Below, in pieces: positions 1 through 7,029 of a stretch of DNA of 8,336 nt; position 1 is the first letter of the stretch, and each line of letters begins with the position of its first letter. The notes beneath the pieces were generated by a model. The model was given only the letters and a program-made list of their open reading frames with translations, searched no databases and was not told the origin of the DNA. Where the stretch lies: the NCBI GenBank assembly GCA_021736745.1, contig JAIPFG010000129.1, forward strand, positions 1 through 8,336, given 5' to 3'. The stretch is from Pseudomonadales bacterium. Lineage in GTDB: Bacteria; Pseudomonadota; Gammaproteobacteria; Pseudomonadales; IMCC2047. A program made the translations under genes and the position numbers.

Positions 1-27
1 CGAGTTCGAGTCTCGTTTCCCGCTCCA
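1..27 (+). tRNA. tRNA-Gly(GCC), 3' end only (cut by window edge)
   Basis: The first 27 bases are the T arm, acceptor strand and CCA end of a tRNA. A T stem of CGAG/CTCG surrounds the loop TTCGAGT, followed by acceptor strand TTCCCGC, discriminator T and an encoded CCA. An acceptor 3' strand TTCCCGC requires a 5' strand GCGGGAA, which is that of gammaproteobacterial tRNA-Gly(GCC); the visible part matches the E. coli gene as I remember it. The anticodon lies outside the window, so the isotype is inferred from the 3' half only. Confidence 0.88.
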
Positions 28-34
28 AATGATG

Positions 35-57
35 AAAGCAGCTTCGGCTGCTTTTTT
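35..57 (+). terminator. Rho-independent terminator of the tRNA-Gly transcript
   Basis: A perfect 8-bp stem AAAGCAGC / GCTGCTTT closes a TTCG tetraloop (43-46), and a run of six T ends at 57. It sits 7 nt after the CCA end of the tRNA, so it should end the stable-RNA transcript and separate it from fadD. No convincing -35/-10 pair or FadR-type operator was found in the 119 nt between this hairpin and the fadD start. Confidence 0.9.
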
Positions 58-176
58 CGTTTTGGCGCGGTAAATTGTTACAAGTGGTTGTCTTCATTTG
101 CACTTCTAAGACGGCTCTAGGCACCCCTTGCCCAATAGGGTAACATCGACACAAATCTTCTGTATGGGTGTGAGGA

Positions 177-1775
177 ATGGAAATACGCCAAACCATCGTT
201 GATGTTTATTCTGAAGCCTGTGGAAAGTACGGTCAGAATCCGATTTTTTCCGCTTTGGGGCATACACTTACCTTCCATCAATTGGATGGCCTTTCGTCAC
301 AGTTTGCAGCTTATCTGCAAAATAAAACGACTTTACAGAAGGGTGATCGGGTAGCGATTCAGTTGCCTAATCTTTTACATTATCCGGTAGTGGCCTTGGG
401 TGTCTTGAAAGCTGGGTTTGTCTTGGTCAATACCAATCCACTTTATACCGAACGTGAATTATTACATCAGCTACAGGATTCCGGAGCTAAAGCGCTTGTC
501 GTGCTGGAGAACTTTGCGGATACCGTCGCTCAGGTGATGACAAAAACCCAATTGAAATATGTTTTTACCACGCAGGTAGGTGATTTTCATCCGGGATTTA
601 AGCGGTTTTTATTGAATGCCGTGGTGAAGTACGGTAAGCGAGCGGTACCTGATTTTGACATACCTGGGCGCATTGATTTAAGGAATGCAGTCAAGCAGGG
701 TGAGAACTATTCGATACAGCCGGTGAAGATATCACCTCAAGAGATAGCCCTATTACAGTATACCGGAGGCACCACCGGTGTCGCCAAAGGCGCAATGCTT
801 TCCCACGCTAACCTGGTGGCGAATATGAGGCAGGCCTGTGAACACTTGCCTGATGTTTATCGTATTGAAGAAGATACGATTGCTGCTCCCTTACCGCTTT
901 ACCATATTTATGCGTTTACTATGCATATTCTCTGTTCGCCCTATACCGGTAATCACAGTATTCTCATCCCCAATCCAAGAGATATTCGTTCGGTGGTAAA
1001 GGTTTTTAAAGATTATCGTATTACCTGTTTTATTGGCCTGAACACGCTCTACAATGCTTTGCTGCATAATCTTGCATTTCAACGCCTTAGGTTTGGGGAC
1101 TTGCAAAACTGCTCTGCTGGTGGAATGGCCTTAACCTCCGATACGGCTACGCGTTGGCGCGAGCTGACCGGCTGTGCCATTTTGGAGGGTTATGGCTTAA
1201 CCGAGGCGTCTCCCGTTGTTTCTAGTAATCAGCCCAAGGCCATTCGGGAAGGAACCATTGGTACGCCTCTACCCGATACCCAGGTAAAGATCGTGGATGA
1301 TAACGGTGAGGTATTGGCGACAGGCGAATCCGGTGAACTGTGGGTGAAAGGTCCACAGGTGATGCTAGGCTATTGGCAGCGACCGGATGAAACGGCAAAG
1401 GTATTGACCACTGATGGTTGGTTGAAAACCGGGGACATCGCCCAAATAGATAAGGACGGCTATATCAAAATCGTCGACCGTAAAAAGGATATGATTTCGG
1501 TTTCGGGGTTTAAGGTTTTCCCGAATGAAGTGGAAGAGGTTGCCAGTATGCACCCCGGCGTGAAAGAGTGTGCAGCCATTGGAACGCCCGATGAAGATAG
1601 CGGCGAAGCGGTGAAATTAGTGGTGGTAAAAGCCAATCCGAAGGTAACGGCAGAGGAAATTCGCTCTTTTTGCCGGGAACGACTCACCGGCTATAAAACG
1701 CCAAAACACATTGTTTTTGTAGAGGAATTACCAAAATCCAATGTGGGTAAAATATTACGCCGTGAATTGAAGTAG
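177..1775 (+). CDS. fadD: Long-chain fatty acid--CoA ligase (acyl-CoA synthetase, FadD family)
   Basis: A 532-aa adenylate-forming enzyme that activates fatty acids with ATP and CoA to acyl-CoA, the entry step of beta-oxidation; FadD acts at the inner face of the cytoplasmic membrane. Visible motifs are the phosphate-binding loop YTGGTTGVAKG (195-205), GYGLTEASP (338-346), TGDIA (418-422), the fatty-acyl-CoA synthetase signature beginning DRKKDMISVSGFKVFP (434-449), and LPKSNVGKILRRELK at the C-terminus with catalytic Lys525. Compared with E. coli FadD (561 aa, from memory) it lacks about 22 N-terminal and a dozen C-terminal residues outside the catalytic core. An in-frame TGA lies directly before the ATG, so no longer N-terminus is possible in this frame. 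The purine-rich GAGGA abuts the ATG, an unusually short spacing. It follows a tRNA terminator, so it probably has its own promoter. Confidence 0.95.
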   Translation: MEIRQTIVDVYSEACGKYGQNPIFSALGHTLTFHQLDGLSSQFAAYLQNKTTLQKGDRVAIQLPNLLHYPVVALGVLKAGFVLVNTNPLYTERELLHQLQDSGAKALVVLENFADTVAQVMTKTQLKYVFTTQVGDFHPGFKRFLLNAVVKYGKRAVPDFDIPGRIDLRNAVKQGENYSIQPVKISPQEIALLQYTGGTTGVAKGAMLSHANLVANMRQACEHLPDVYRIEEDTIAAPLPLYHIYAFTMHILCSPYTGNHSILIPNPRDIRSVVKVFKDYRITCFIGLNTLYNALLHNLAFQRLRFGDLQNCSAGGMALTSDTATRWRELTGCAILEGYGLTEASPVVSSNQPKAIREGTIGTPLPDTQVKIVDDNGEVLATGESGELWVKGPQVMLGYWQRPDETAKVLTTDGWLKTGDIAQIDKDGYIKIVDRKKDMISVSGFKVFPNEVEEVASMHPGVKECAAIGTPDEDSGEAVKLVVVKANPKVTAEEIRSFCRERLTGYKTPKHIVFVEELPKSNVGKILRRELK

Positions 1776-1782
1776 TGTTGCC

Positions 1783-1817
1783 GGGTTTATGCACGGAAAT
1801 AGTGCGATACCCATTTT
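1783..1817 (+). terminator. Weak terminator-like hairpin after fadD
   Basis: An interrupted stem pairs GGGT (1783-1786) with ACCC (1809-1812) and GCAC (1791-1794) with GTGC (1802-1805), followed by ATTTT. It begins 8 nt after the fadD stop and 43 nt before the yadG start. The internal loop and the short T run make it a weak candidate, so partial read-through into yadG remains possible. Confidence 0.4.
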
Positions 1818-1859
1818 GCTTTCGCTAACTTCCTAACAACATCAAAAATAAGCATTGAT

Positions 1860-2783
1860 ATGACAAAAGCGCTGGTAATCAGGGATTTAACAAAAGTATA
1901 TGCGGGTGGTGTCGAGGCATTAAAGGGCATTAATCTGGATGTTGAGCAGGGTGACTTTTTTGGACTGCTTGGGCCGAATGGCGCCGGGAAATCCACGACG
2001 CTCAGTATTATCACCTCTTTAGTTAATAAAACTTCCGGTACGGTAGAGGTGTTCGGTTACGACATCGACACTCATTTTTCTCAAGCAAAAAAACATCTGG
2101 GCGTTGTTCCGCAAGAGTTTAACTTTAGTCAGTTTGAAAAAGTCTTTGATATTGTGGTAACTCAGGGTGGGTACTATGGCATCCCTCTGGCGTTAGCGAA
2201 GCAACGCGCCGAGCATTACTTAAAAAAAATCGGTCTCTGGGATAAGCGCCATACCCAGGCGCGGATGCTGTCGGGAGGGATGAAACGGCGGCTGATGATA
2301 GCCCGCGCGCTTGTTCATGAGCCTAATGTATTGATTCTGGATGAGCCGACGGCTGGTGTTGATATCGAATTACGCCGTTCTATGTGGGAGTTTCTCCGAG
2401 AAATTAATGCCCAGGGGGTCACTATTATCTTGACCACACATTACCTGGAAGAAGCTGAAAGCCTATGTCGTAATATCGCGATCATTGATAAGGGAAAAAT
2501 TATTCAGGATTCAAACACTCGGGCATTGCTTCGCCAGTTAAATATGGAGACCTTTATTTTTGATGTGGTGAATGAATTAACTCTAGCGCCAGAGATTAGC
2601 GGTTATGCCAGCCGGTTAATTGATAGCCACTGTTTCGAAGTCATGGTGGTGAAGAATCAAGGGTTAAACCCTATTTTTGAAAGCCTTTCTGCCCAGGGTA
2701 TCCAGGTCAGTAGCATGAGAAATAAAGCGAACCGTTTGGAAGAGTTATTTGTTTCTCTGGTGGAGCAGGGGAGAATGACGTGA
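1860..2783 (+). CDS. yadG: ABC-2 type transporter ATP-binding protein (YadG family)
   Basis: A 307-aa nucleotide-binding subunit of an ABC-2 exporter. It carries Walker A GPNGAGKST (38-46), Q-loop Gln85, signature LSGGM (137-141), Walker B LILDEP (158-163), D-loop AGVD (165-168) and H-switch His194 in LTTHYLEEAE. A C-terminal extension of about 90 residues ends in SMRNKANRLEELFVSLV, which is also conserved in E. coli YadG; with the strongly matching core this identifies the subfamily. It is full length, with no membrane segment. The stop overlaps the first permease start as GTGA, so the subunits should be co-translated. Only a poor ribosome-binding site (AATAAGC) precedes the ATG. The transported substrate is unknown for this family; export from the cytoplasm is the family expectation. 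Confidence 0.93.
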   Translation: MTKALVIRDLTKVYAGGVEALKGINLDVEQGDFFGLLGPNGAGKSTTLSIITSLVNKTSGTVEVFGYDIDTHFSQAKKHLGVVPQEFNFSQFEKVFDIVVTQGGYYGIPLALAKQRAEHYLKKIGLWDKRHTQARMLSGGMKRRLMIARALVHEPNVLILDEPTAGVDIELRRSMWEFLREINAQGVTIILTTHYLEEAESLCRNIAIIDKGKIIQDSNTRALLRQLNMETFIFDVVNELTLAPEISGYASRLIDSHCFEVMVVKNQGLNPIFESLSAQGIQVSSMRNKANRLEELFVSLVEQGRMT

Positions 2784-3553
2784 GTTTTTATGAATTATGG
2801 ATCAGCTTTAGCACGATTGTGATTAAGGAAGTGCGTCGTTTTTTGCGTATCTGGGTGCAAACATTAATTCCGCCAATTATTACCATGACGCTCTATTTCG
2901 TTATTTTTGGCAATTTAATTGGGCGCAGGGTCGGTGAGATGGGTGGCTTTGATTATGTTGCTTATATTGTGCCGGGGCTGATCATGATGTCGGTGATTAC
3001 GAATTCCTATTCGAATGTCGTTTCCTCTTTCTACAGTGCCAAGTTTCAAAACCAGATAGAGGAGGTATTGGTTTCGCCTACGCCAAACTTTTTGATTTTG
3101 GTCGGCTATATCGTTGGCGGCGTTGCCCGAGGTCTGATCGTTGGTTTTATTGTTACCCTGGTGTCGCTATTTTTTACTGATTTGCATATCTCCCATGTGG
3201 GGATCATGATTTCGGTGGTGGTGCTGACTTCGGTATTATTTGCCTTAGCAGGGTTTTTAAACGCCATTTATGCCAAGAACTTCGATGATATCTCCATCAT
3301 TCCCAATTTTGTCCTAACACCACTGACCTATTTGGGCGGTGTTTTTTACTCAATCGATCTATTGCCCGAGTTTTGGCGTAATGTGTCATTAATTAACCCG
3401 ATTTTGTACATGGTGAACGCCTTCCGCTTTGGCGTCCTGGGTGTTTCGGATATCGATGTCGGTGTCGCATTCGGTGTTATTATGCTGTTTATACTCGCGT
3501 TCTTTGTCTTAGGTATGTATTTGCTGAAAAACAGCAAAGGTCTGCGCAGTTAA
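2780..3553 (+). CDS. yadH: ABC-2 type transporter permease (YadH family), copy 1
   Basis: A 257-aa integral membrane subunit that pairs with YadG. About six hydrophobic segments lie near residues 27-48, 61-82, 104-132, 140-163, 173-192 and 227-249, after an amphipathic N-terminal stretch KEVRRFLRIWVQTL that is typical of ABC-2 permeases. The block FVLTPLTYLGGVFYSIDLLP (178-197) and the ending KGLRS match E. coli YadH. The start is GTG, four bases overlapping the yadG stop, with a good ribosome-binding site AGGGGAG (2767-2773) 6 nt upstream inside yadG. Of the two tandem permeases this one is closer to the E. coli protein, for example in the run TMTLYFVIFGNLIG. Confidence 0.93.
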   Translation: MSFYELWISFSTIVIKEVRRFLRIWVQTLIPPIITMTLYFVIFGNLIGRRVGEMGGFDYVAYIVPGLIMMSVITNSYSNVVSSFYSAKFQNQIEEVLVSPTPNFLILVGYIVGGVARGLIVGFIVTLVSLFFTDLHISHVGIMISVVVLTSVLFALAGFLNAIYAKNFDDISIIPNFVLTPLTYLGGVFYSIDLLPEFWRNVSLINPILYMVNAFRFGVLGVSDIDVGVAFGVIMLFILAFFVLGMYLLKNSKGLRS

Positions 3554-4329
3554 TGGATCGAGTGTTAAATCATTGGGCTGCTTTCCCTACTTTGTTTCGA
3601 GGCGAAGTCCGGCGATTTATGCGGATATGGCTAGAGACGCTGGTGCCATCGGCAATCAGCCTGACGCTCTACTTAATTATTTTTGGCAGCTTGATCGGTG
3701 AACGTATCGGCCCGGTGCAAGGGATCACCTATCGGGAGTTTATTGTACCGGGTCTGATTATGTTGACGGTAATTATGAATGCATATGAGAATGTCACTTT
3801 CTCGGTTTATATGGCTAAATTTGAACACTGTATTGAAGAAATACTCGTGGCACCGATTCCCGATTATGTTCTTTTGGCGGGCTATATTGGTGGCGGCGTG
3901 ATACGAGGACTAGTGGTAGGCTTGATGGCTTTAAGCATTTGTGTCGGTTTTAATGCTGTTCAAATGGTGAATCCGTGGATAGTATTGTTGACGGTCATCA
4001 TGTCCTCCGTTATTTTTTCCATGGCTGGCTTTATCAACGCGCTCTTTGCGAATAATTTTGATGATGTTTCAATCATTCCGATCTTTGTTCTAACTCCCCT
4101 GATTTATTTAGGCGGCGTATTTTATTCGATCGAACTGTTGCCTGAAGTCTGGCGAAATCTCTCTCTACTGAACCCGATGCTTTATATTATTAACACCGCA
4201 CGTTATGGCTTCACTGGTATAATTGAAATTAATTTGAATTTGGCCTTTGCCATGATGTCAGGCTTCATCGTTATTTTGTTTTGCGCGTGCCTTTGGCTAT
4301 TGAGACGAGGCGTTGGCCTAAGAGGCTGA
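3553..4329 (+). CDS. ABC-2 type transporter permease (YadH family), tandem paralogue 2
   Basis: A 258-aa membrane permease clearly paralogous to the gene just upstream: same length, same six-segment hydrophobicity pattern, and shared blocks such as EVRRF.RIW, IVPGLIM, NFDD.SIIP, FVLTPL.YLGGVFYSI and LLPE.WRN. By eye about half the residues are identical, with the N-terminal 20 residues and the last membrane segment most divergent. Its ATG shares one base with the previous stop (TAATG), and only a distant AAAGG (3536-3540) could serve as ribosome-binding site, so translation probably depends on coupling. Both copies are intact. The simplest reading is a heterodimeric membrane domain served by a single ATPase; alternatively each copy forms its own homodimer with YadG. 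Confidence 0.9.
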   Translation: MDRVLNHWAAFPTLFRGEVRRFMRIWLETLVPSAISLTLYLIIFGSLIGERIGPVQGITYREFIVPGLIMLTVIMNAYENVTFSVYMAKFEHCIEEILVAPIPDYVLLAGYIGGGVIRGLVVGLMALSICVGFNAVQMVNPWIVLLTVIMSSVIFSMAGFINALFANNFDDVSIIPIFVLTPLIYLGGVFYSIELLPEVWRNLSLLNPMLYIINTARYGFTGIIEINLNLAFAMMSGFIVILFCACLWLLRRGVGLRG

Positions 4330-4344
4330 AGGGAACATTTTTAA

Positions 4345-5172
4345 ATGAAAAGAAATACACCACAGGATTCGCTGTTGGGAAAGGAAAGTGAATATCCCAG
4401 CACCTATTCGCCGCATCTGCTTTTTCCCATCCCAAGGTCTGACGCACGGGTTGATCTCACCATAGGCGAGGTGTTGCCCTTTTATGGAGCGGATCACTGG
4501 ACGGCCTTTGAGCTGTCCTGGCTCAATGGCAAGGGTAAACCGGTTGTGGCGGTGGCTGAAATGATGGTGCCCTGCGAGTCTCCATATATCATCGAGTCTA
4601 AATCGCTTAAACTGTATTTAAACTCTTTGAATCAAATAAAATTCGTTTCAAAACAATCGCTTAAAGATGTTATTAGAAGTGATTTATCTAGTTGCGCTCA
4701 AACAAAAGTTACCGTCGAGTTGCATAGCGCCCATACGCCAATGACATGGGTAAACGAAGATAATGAGTATTTTTGTATTGATGATCTGGATATTGAGATT
4801 ACCTACTATAGACCAGATGCGAATCTGCTCAAGGTGAACACCCAGCAACCAATAACAGAAAAATTGAGTAGCCATTTGCTGAAATCCAATTGTCCGGTCA
4901 CGGGCCAACCTGATTGGGCCAGCCTGTTTATTGACTATAGCGGGCCTCAAATAGATCGGGCGGGATTATTGCGTTATCTTATTTCTTACCGTGAGCACAT
5001 GGGATTCCATGAACAGTGTGTTGAACAAATTTTCATGGATATCATGCGTCGCTGCGAACCCGAGAGGCTAACGGTTAATGCAAGGTATTTGCGCCGGGGT
5101 GGCTTGGATATTAATCCGGTGCGTTCGACGGAAAAGGAATTTCCAATTATTAGACGGCAATTAAGACAATAG
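4345..5172 (+). CDS. queF: NADPH-dependent 7-cyano-7-deazaguanine (preQ0) reductase, QueF long form
   Basis: A 275-aa cytosolic enzyme that reduces the nitrile of preQ0 to the amine preQ1, the precursor inserted at the wobble base of GUN tRNAs in queuosine synthesis. This is the long type with two tunnelling-fold halves, about the size of E. coli QueF (282 aa). Visible are the QueF motif ESKSLKLYLNS (84-94), the thioimide-forming Cys183 in SNCPVTGQPDW with acid/base Asp190, the substrate-binding His222/Glu223 in FHEQC, and RGGLDINPVR (251-260). The start ATG has GAAGGGA (4328-4334) 10 nt upstream and follows the second permease by 15 nt, which suggests one transcript. No functional link to the transporter is obvious. 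There is no preQ1 riboswitch-like leader, since the gap is too short. Confidence 0.96.
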   Translation: MKRNTPQDSLLGKESEYPSTYSPHLLFPIPRSDARVDLTIGEVLPFYGADHWTAFELSWLNGKGKPVVAVAEMMVPCESPYIIESKSLKLYLNSLNQIKFVSKQSLKDVIRSDLSSCAQTKVTVELHSAHTPMTWVNEDNEYFCIDDLDIEITYYRPDANLLKVNTQQPITEKLSSHLLKSNCPVTGQPDWASLFIDYSGPQIDRAGLLRYLISYREHMGFHEQCVEQIFMDIMRRCEPERLTVNARYLRRGGLDINPVRSTEKEFPIIRRQLRQ

Positions 5173-5213
5173 CGTCATTTTACCAAAGAGCTGCTTGCAG
5201 CAGGAGGATAAAG

Positions 5214-5696
5214 ATGTCCAGTTTATACGATTTCAGTTTACCTAATATCGACGGCGAGATGCTTAATTTGTCTCAATTCCGGGGTAAGCCAGTATTGCTT
5301 GTGAATGTCGCCAGCAAATGTGGTCTGACGCCCCAATATGAAGCCCTGCAAAATCTCTATCAGGAATATCAAGGTGATGGCCTCATTGTGTTGGGCATAC
5401 CCTGTAACCAGTTTGGGGGGCAGGAACCGGGTACGGAGGCTGAGATTAAGGATTTTTGTACCACTAATTTTCAGGTCTCCTTCCCTATGACCAGTAAGAT
5501 AGAGGTGAATGGTGAAGGGCGGCATCCACTGTATCAGTGGTTGGCTGGTGATCATGCAACCTTTCCCGGTGATATTACCTGGAACTTCGAGAAGTTTTTA
5601 ATCAGCGGAAAAGGCGAAGTAGTGGCGAGATTTAGCCCGAAAATCACGCCCGATGACGCCGAAGTGAAAAGCAATATTGAGAAAGTGTTACCTTGA
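5214..5696 (+). CDS. Glutathione peroxidase family protein (Cys-type, probably thioredoxin-dependent)
   Basis: A 160-aa thioredoxin-fold peroxidase reducing H2O2 and organic or lipid hydroperoxides. The catalytic tetrad is visible: Cys36 (NVASKCGLT, cysteine in place of selenocysteine), Gln70 (NQFGGQEP), and Trp123/Asn124 (ITWNFEKF). Cys82 (DFC) lies where Cys-type members carry the resolving cysteine that forms a disulfide with the peroxidatic Cys, so reduction by thioredoxin rather than glutathione is the likelier chemistry; this is inference. There is no signal peptide, so it is cytoplasmic like E. coli BtuE. It has the strongest ribosome-binding site of the cluster, AGGAGG (5202-5207) 6 nt before ATG, just after a small GCTGC/GCAGC inverted repeat (5190-5201). 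It follows queF by 41 nt and may be expressed at a higher level than its neighbours. Confidence 0.95.
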   Translation: MSSLYDFSLPNIDGEMLNLSQFRGKPVLLVNVASKCGLTPQYEALQNLYQEYQGDGLIVLGIPCNQFGGQEPGTEAEIKDFCTTNFQVSFPMTSKIEVNGEGRHPLYQWLAGDHATFPGDITWNFEKFLISGKGEVVARFSPKITPDDAEVKSNIEKVLP

Positions 5697-5703
5697 CGCT
5701 GCG

Positions 5704-5718
5704 AACTCTCACAGAGTT
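5704..5718 (+). repeat. Short perfect hairpin between peroxidase and nitroreductase genes
   Basis: AACTCT (5704-5709) pairs perfectly with AGAGTT (5713-5718) across a CAC loop, 7 nt after the peroxidase stop. No T run follows, so it is not a standard terminator; it could stabilise the upstream mRNA end or be chance. Confidence 0.35.
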
Positions 5719-5758
5719 AATGCCAAATTAAGTCAGGGGTTATTTTAAGGAAATATTG

Positions 5759-6334
5759 ATGGATGCATTAACCGCATTACACCACCGGGTCTCCTGCGCT
5801 TTACTGACGGAGCCTGGCCCCAGTCAGGCTCAGTTGGAAACCATGCTGAAAGCCGCTGCGCGCGCGCCGGATCATGCCAACCTCCGTCCTTGGCGGTTTT
5901 TATTGGTTGAAGGTCATGCGCGACAGCAAATGGGTGAGCTGATGGCAAAGGCGGTACTTGCGGATAAACCGGAGACGGAACCGGCGGCATTAGACAAAGT
6001 GCGGCGTAAACCGCTGCGAGCACCGACGATAGTGATTGCCGTCGCCCAAATGAAAGAACACCCCAAGGTGCCTGAAATAGAGCAAATCATCAGCGTAGGC
6101 GCAGCTGCCAACAACCTGATCATAGCGGCTTTCGCCTTAGGTGTTGGCGCTTACTGGAGAACCGGTAGCGCCGCCTACCATCCCGTCGTTAAAGAAGGAT
6201 TGGGTTTGTCTGATAATGAGATCATTATTGGGTTTATTTATCTGGGCACCCCCCAGGTAAAACGCAAACCTGCTCCTGAGGTATGTATTCAGGACATTAT
6301 CGAGCCTTGGGGTGAAAATGATATTGCTTCCTGA
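5759..6334 (+). CDS. Nitroreductase family protein (YdjA-like)
   Basis: A 191-aa FMN-dependent oxidoreductase of the small nitroreductase family. It aligns over its length with E. coli YdjA: an N-terminal MDAL...R (Arg10, an FMN-phosphate contact in the family), RAPDHANLRPWRF (35-47), KVP.IEQ (103-109), GAYWRTG (130-136) and GFIYLGTPQ near 158-166. The second arginine of the family RRS motif is Val11 here, so flavin-phosphate contact may be altered. The physiological substrate of YdjA-type enzymes is not settled. ATG 5759 is chosen over TTG 5756 because AAGGAA (5747-5752) then stands 6 nt away. The 3' end overlaps the thioesterase gene by 17 nt, so the two are probably translationally coupled. 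Confidence 0.88.
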   Translation: MDALTALHHRVSCALLTEPGPSQAQLETMLKAAARAPDHANLRPWRFLLVEGHARQQMGELMAKAVLADKPETEPAALDKVRRKPLRAPTIVIAVAQMKEHPKVPEIEQIISVGAAANNLIIAAFALGVGAYWRTGSAAYHPVVKEGLGLSDNEIIIGFIYLGTPQVKRKPAPEVCIQDIIEPWGENDIAS

Positions 6335-6767
6335 CTTTGTTGAATCGACCTTTCGGCAAATTCCCCTATTAAAGGCGATGGGTATGGAAGTGAGCCGGTA
6401 CGATGGTAAAAATCTCGCTTTGTCCTTTCCATTAGCACTCAATGTAAATGATAAAGGAACGGGTTTTGCGGGATCTTTGAATGCGGCAACAACCTATTGC
6501 GCCTGGTCGGTACTACATCTGTTATTAAAACAAAAAGGATTTGATCTCAATTTGGCTGTGGTGAGTAGCCAGAGTGAATATCGTTTGCCGGTAACGGCAG
6601 ATTTTATTGCTGAATCCTCTTTACCCTCGGAGGAAACGGTGGCTGCATTTATCGCGAAACTTGAGGAGAAGGGTAAAGCGGGTTTGATGCTTGAATCGAG
6701 GATCAAAGAAGGTGAGGAAGTCGCCGTTTATTATCAAGGAACCTATGTTGCTTTTCCAAAGTCTTAG
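6318..6767 (+). CDS. Stand-alone YiiD_C-type hotdog thioesterase (putative)
   Basis: A 149-aa protein resembling the C-terminal domain of E. coli YiiD (family YiiD_C, PF09500, putative acyl thioesterase of hotdog fold). The recognisable feature is NVNDKGTGFAGSLNAA (42-57), where the family has a conserved N..GT.F.GS segment at the start of the hotdog helix, followed by an aromatic/Cys-rich helix (TTYCAWSVLHLLL). The N-terminal acetyltransferase domain found in YiiD is absent, so this is a single-domain version. ATG 6318 is preferred because the extended Shine-Dalgarno-like GGGGTGA (6309-6315) then falls at normal position; GTG 6312 would add two residues but uses that same sequence. It lies inside the end of the nitroreductase gene and is the last gene of the cluster. 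Substrate acyl group is unknown. Confidence 0.82.
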   Translation: MILLPDFVESTFRQIPLLKAMGMEVSRYDGKNLALSFPLALNVNDKGTGFAGSLNAATTYCAWSVLHLLLKQKGFDLNLAVVSSQSEYRLPVTADFIAESSLPSEETVAAFIAKLEEKGKAGLMLESRIKEGEEVAVYYQGTYVAFPKS

Positions 6768-6780
6768 AATCTCCGTAACG

Positions 6781-6807
6781 TTGCATTTCCTTAGGCCCTA
6801 GTATAAA
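6781..6807 (+). promoter_or_regulatory. Candidate sigma-70 promoter for the tRNA-Ser locus
   Basis: TTGCAT (6781-6786) and TATAAA (6802-6807) are separated by 15 bp and followed by a GC-rich discriminator GTACGCGC, as is common at stringently controlled rRNA and tRNA promoters. The spacer is shorter than the ideal 17 bp. A start near 6814 would give a transcript of about 360 nt covering the truncated tRNA head and the intact tRNA-Ser. No comparably good promoter is seen between the two tRNA-like units. Confidence 0.5.
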
Positions 6808-6866
6808 GTACGCGCTCTTTTTCGAGCCCTAAAACACAGGATGGTTTTGGTTCGCTAAGGGAATGC

Positions 6867-6946
6867 GCACGCAGGTATGCGGAAGACGTGTAGCCCCAAA
6901 AAAAGTAAAAATTTGAACGCAACTGGTGAGGTGTCCGAGTGGTCGA
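6867..6946 (+). repeat. Direct repeat, upstream copy: tRNA-Ser leader plus 22 nt of tRNA head
   Basis: This 80-nt segment is an imperfect direct copy of 7030-7107, about 161-163 bp downstream. The last 31 nt (6916-6946 versus 7077-7107) are identical; the rest differs by scattered substitutions and one 2-nt indel. A weaker match appears to extend left to the GGTTTT at 6843 versus 7010. The copy holds the sequence just before tRNA-Ser and its first 22 bases, then diverges. Confidence 0.85.
6925..6946 (+). pseudogene. Truncated tRNA-Ser copy (5' acceptor strand and D arm only)
   Basis: Twenty-two bases identical to positions 1-22 of the intact tRNA-Ser at 7086: acceptor strand GGTGAGG, then TGTCCGAGTGGTCGA. 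At 6947 the match ends and no anticodon arm, variable arm, acceptor 3' strand or CCA follows, so it cannot be a functional tRNA. The new sequence after the break lets GGTGTC (6930-6935) pair with GACACC (6945-6950). It could be the remnant of a lost tandem tRNA gene or of a recombination or integration event. Confidence 0.75.
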
Positions 6947-7029
6947 CACCGAGCCTCATCGAGGCGAATGAACGTTGGAGCGTAAGCGACAACGGCCCGA
7001 AGGGCGAGGGGTTTTATCCCGAGTAACGT

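Noticed and set aside
78..100. Possible FadR operator upstream of fadD (AAGTGGTTGTCTT)
   Set aside because: Only the TGGT core matches; the opposite half-site is missing, so no fatty-acid regulator site can be supported.
5756..5758. TTG as start of the nitroreductase gene
   Set aside because: The ATG immediately after it has better spacing from AAGGAA and matches the YdjA N-terminus (MDAL).
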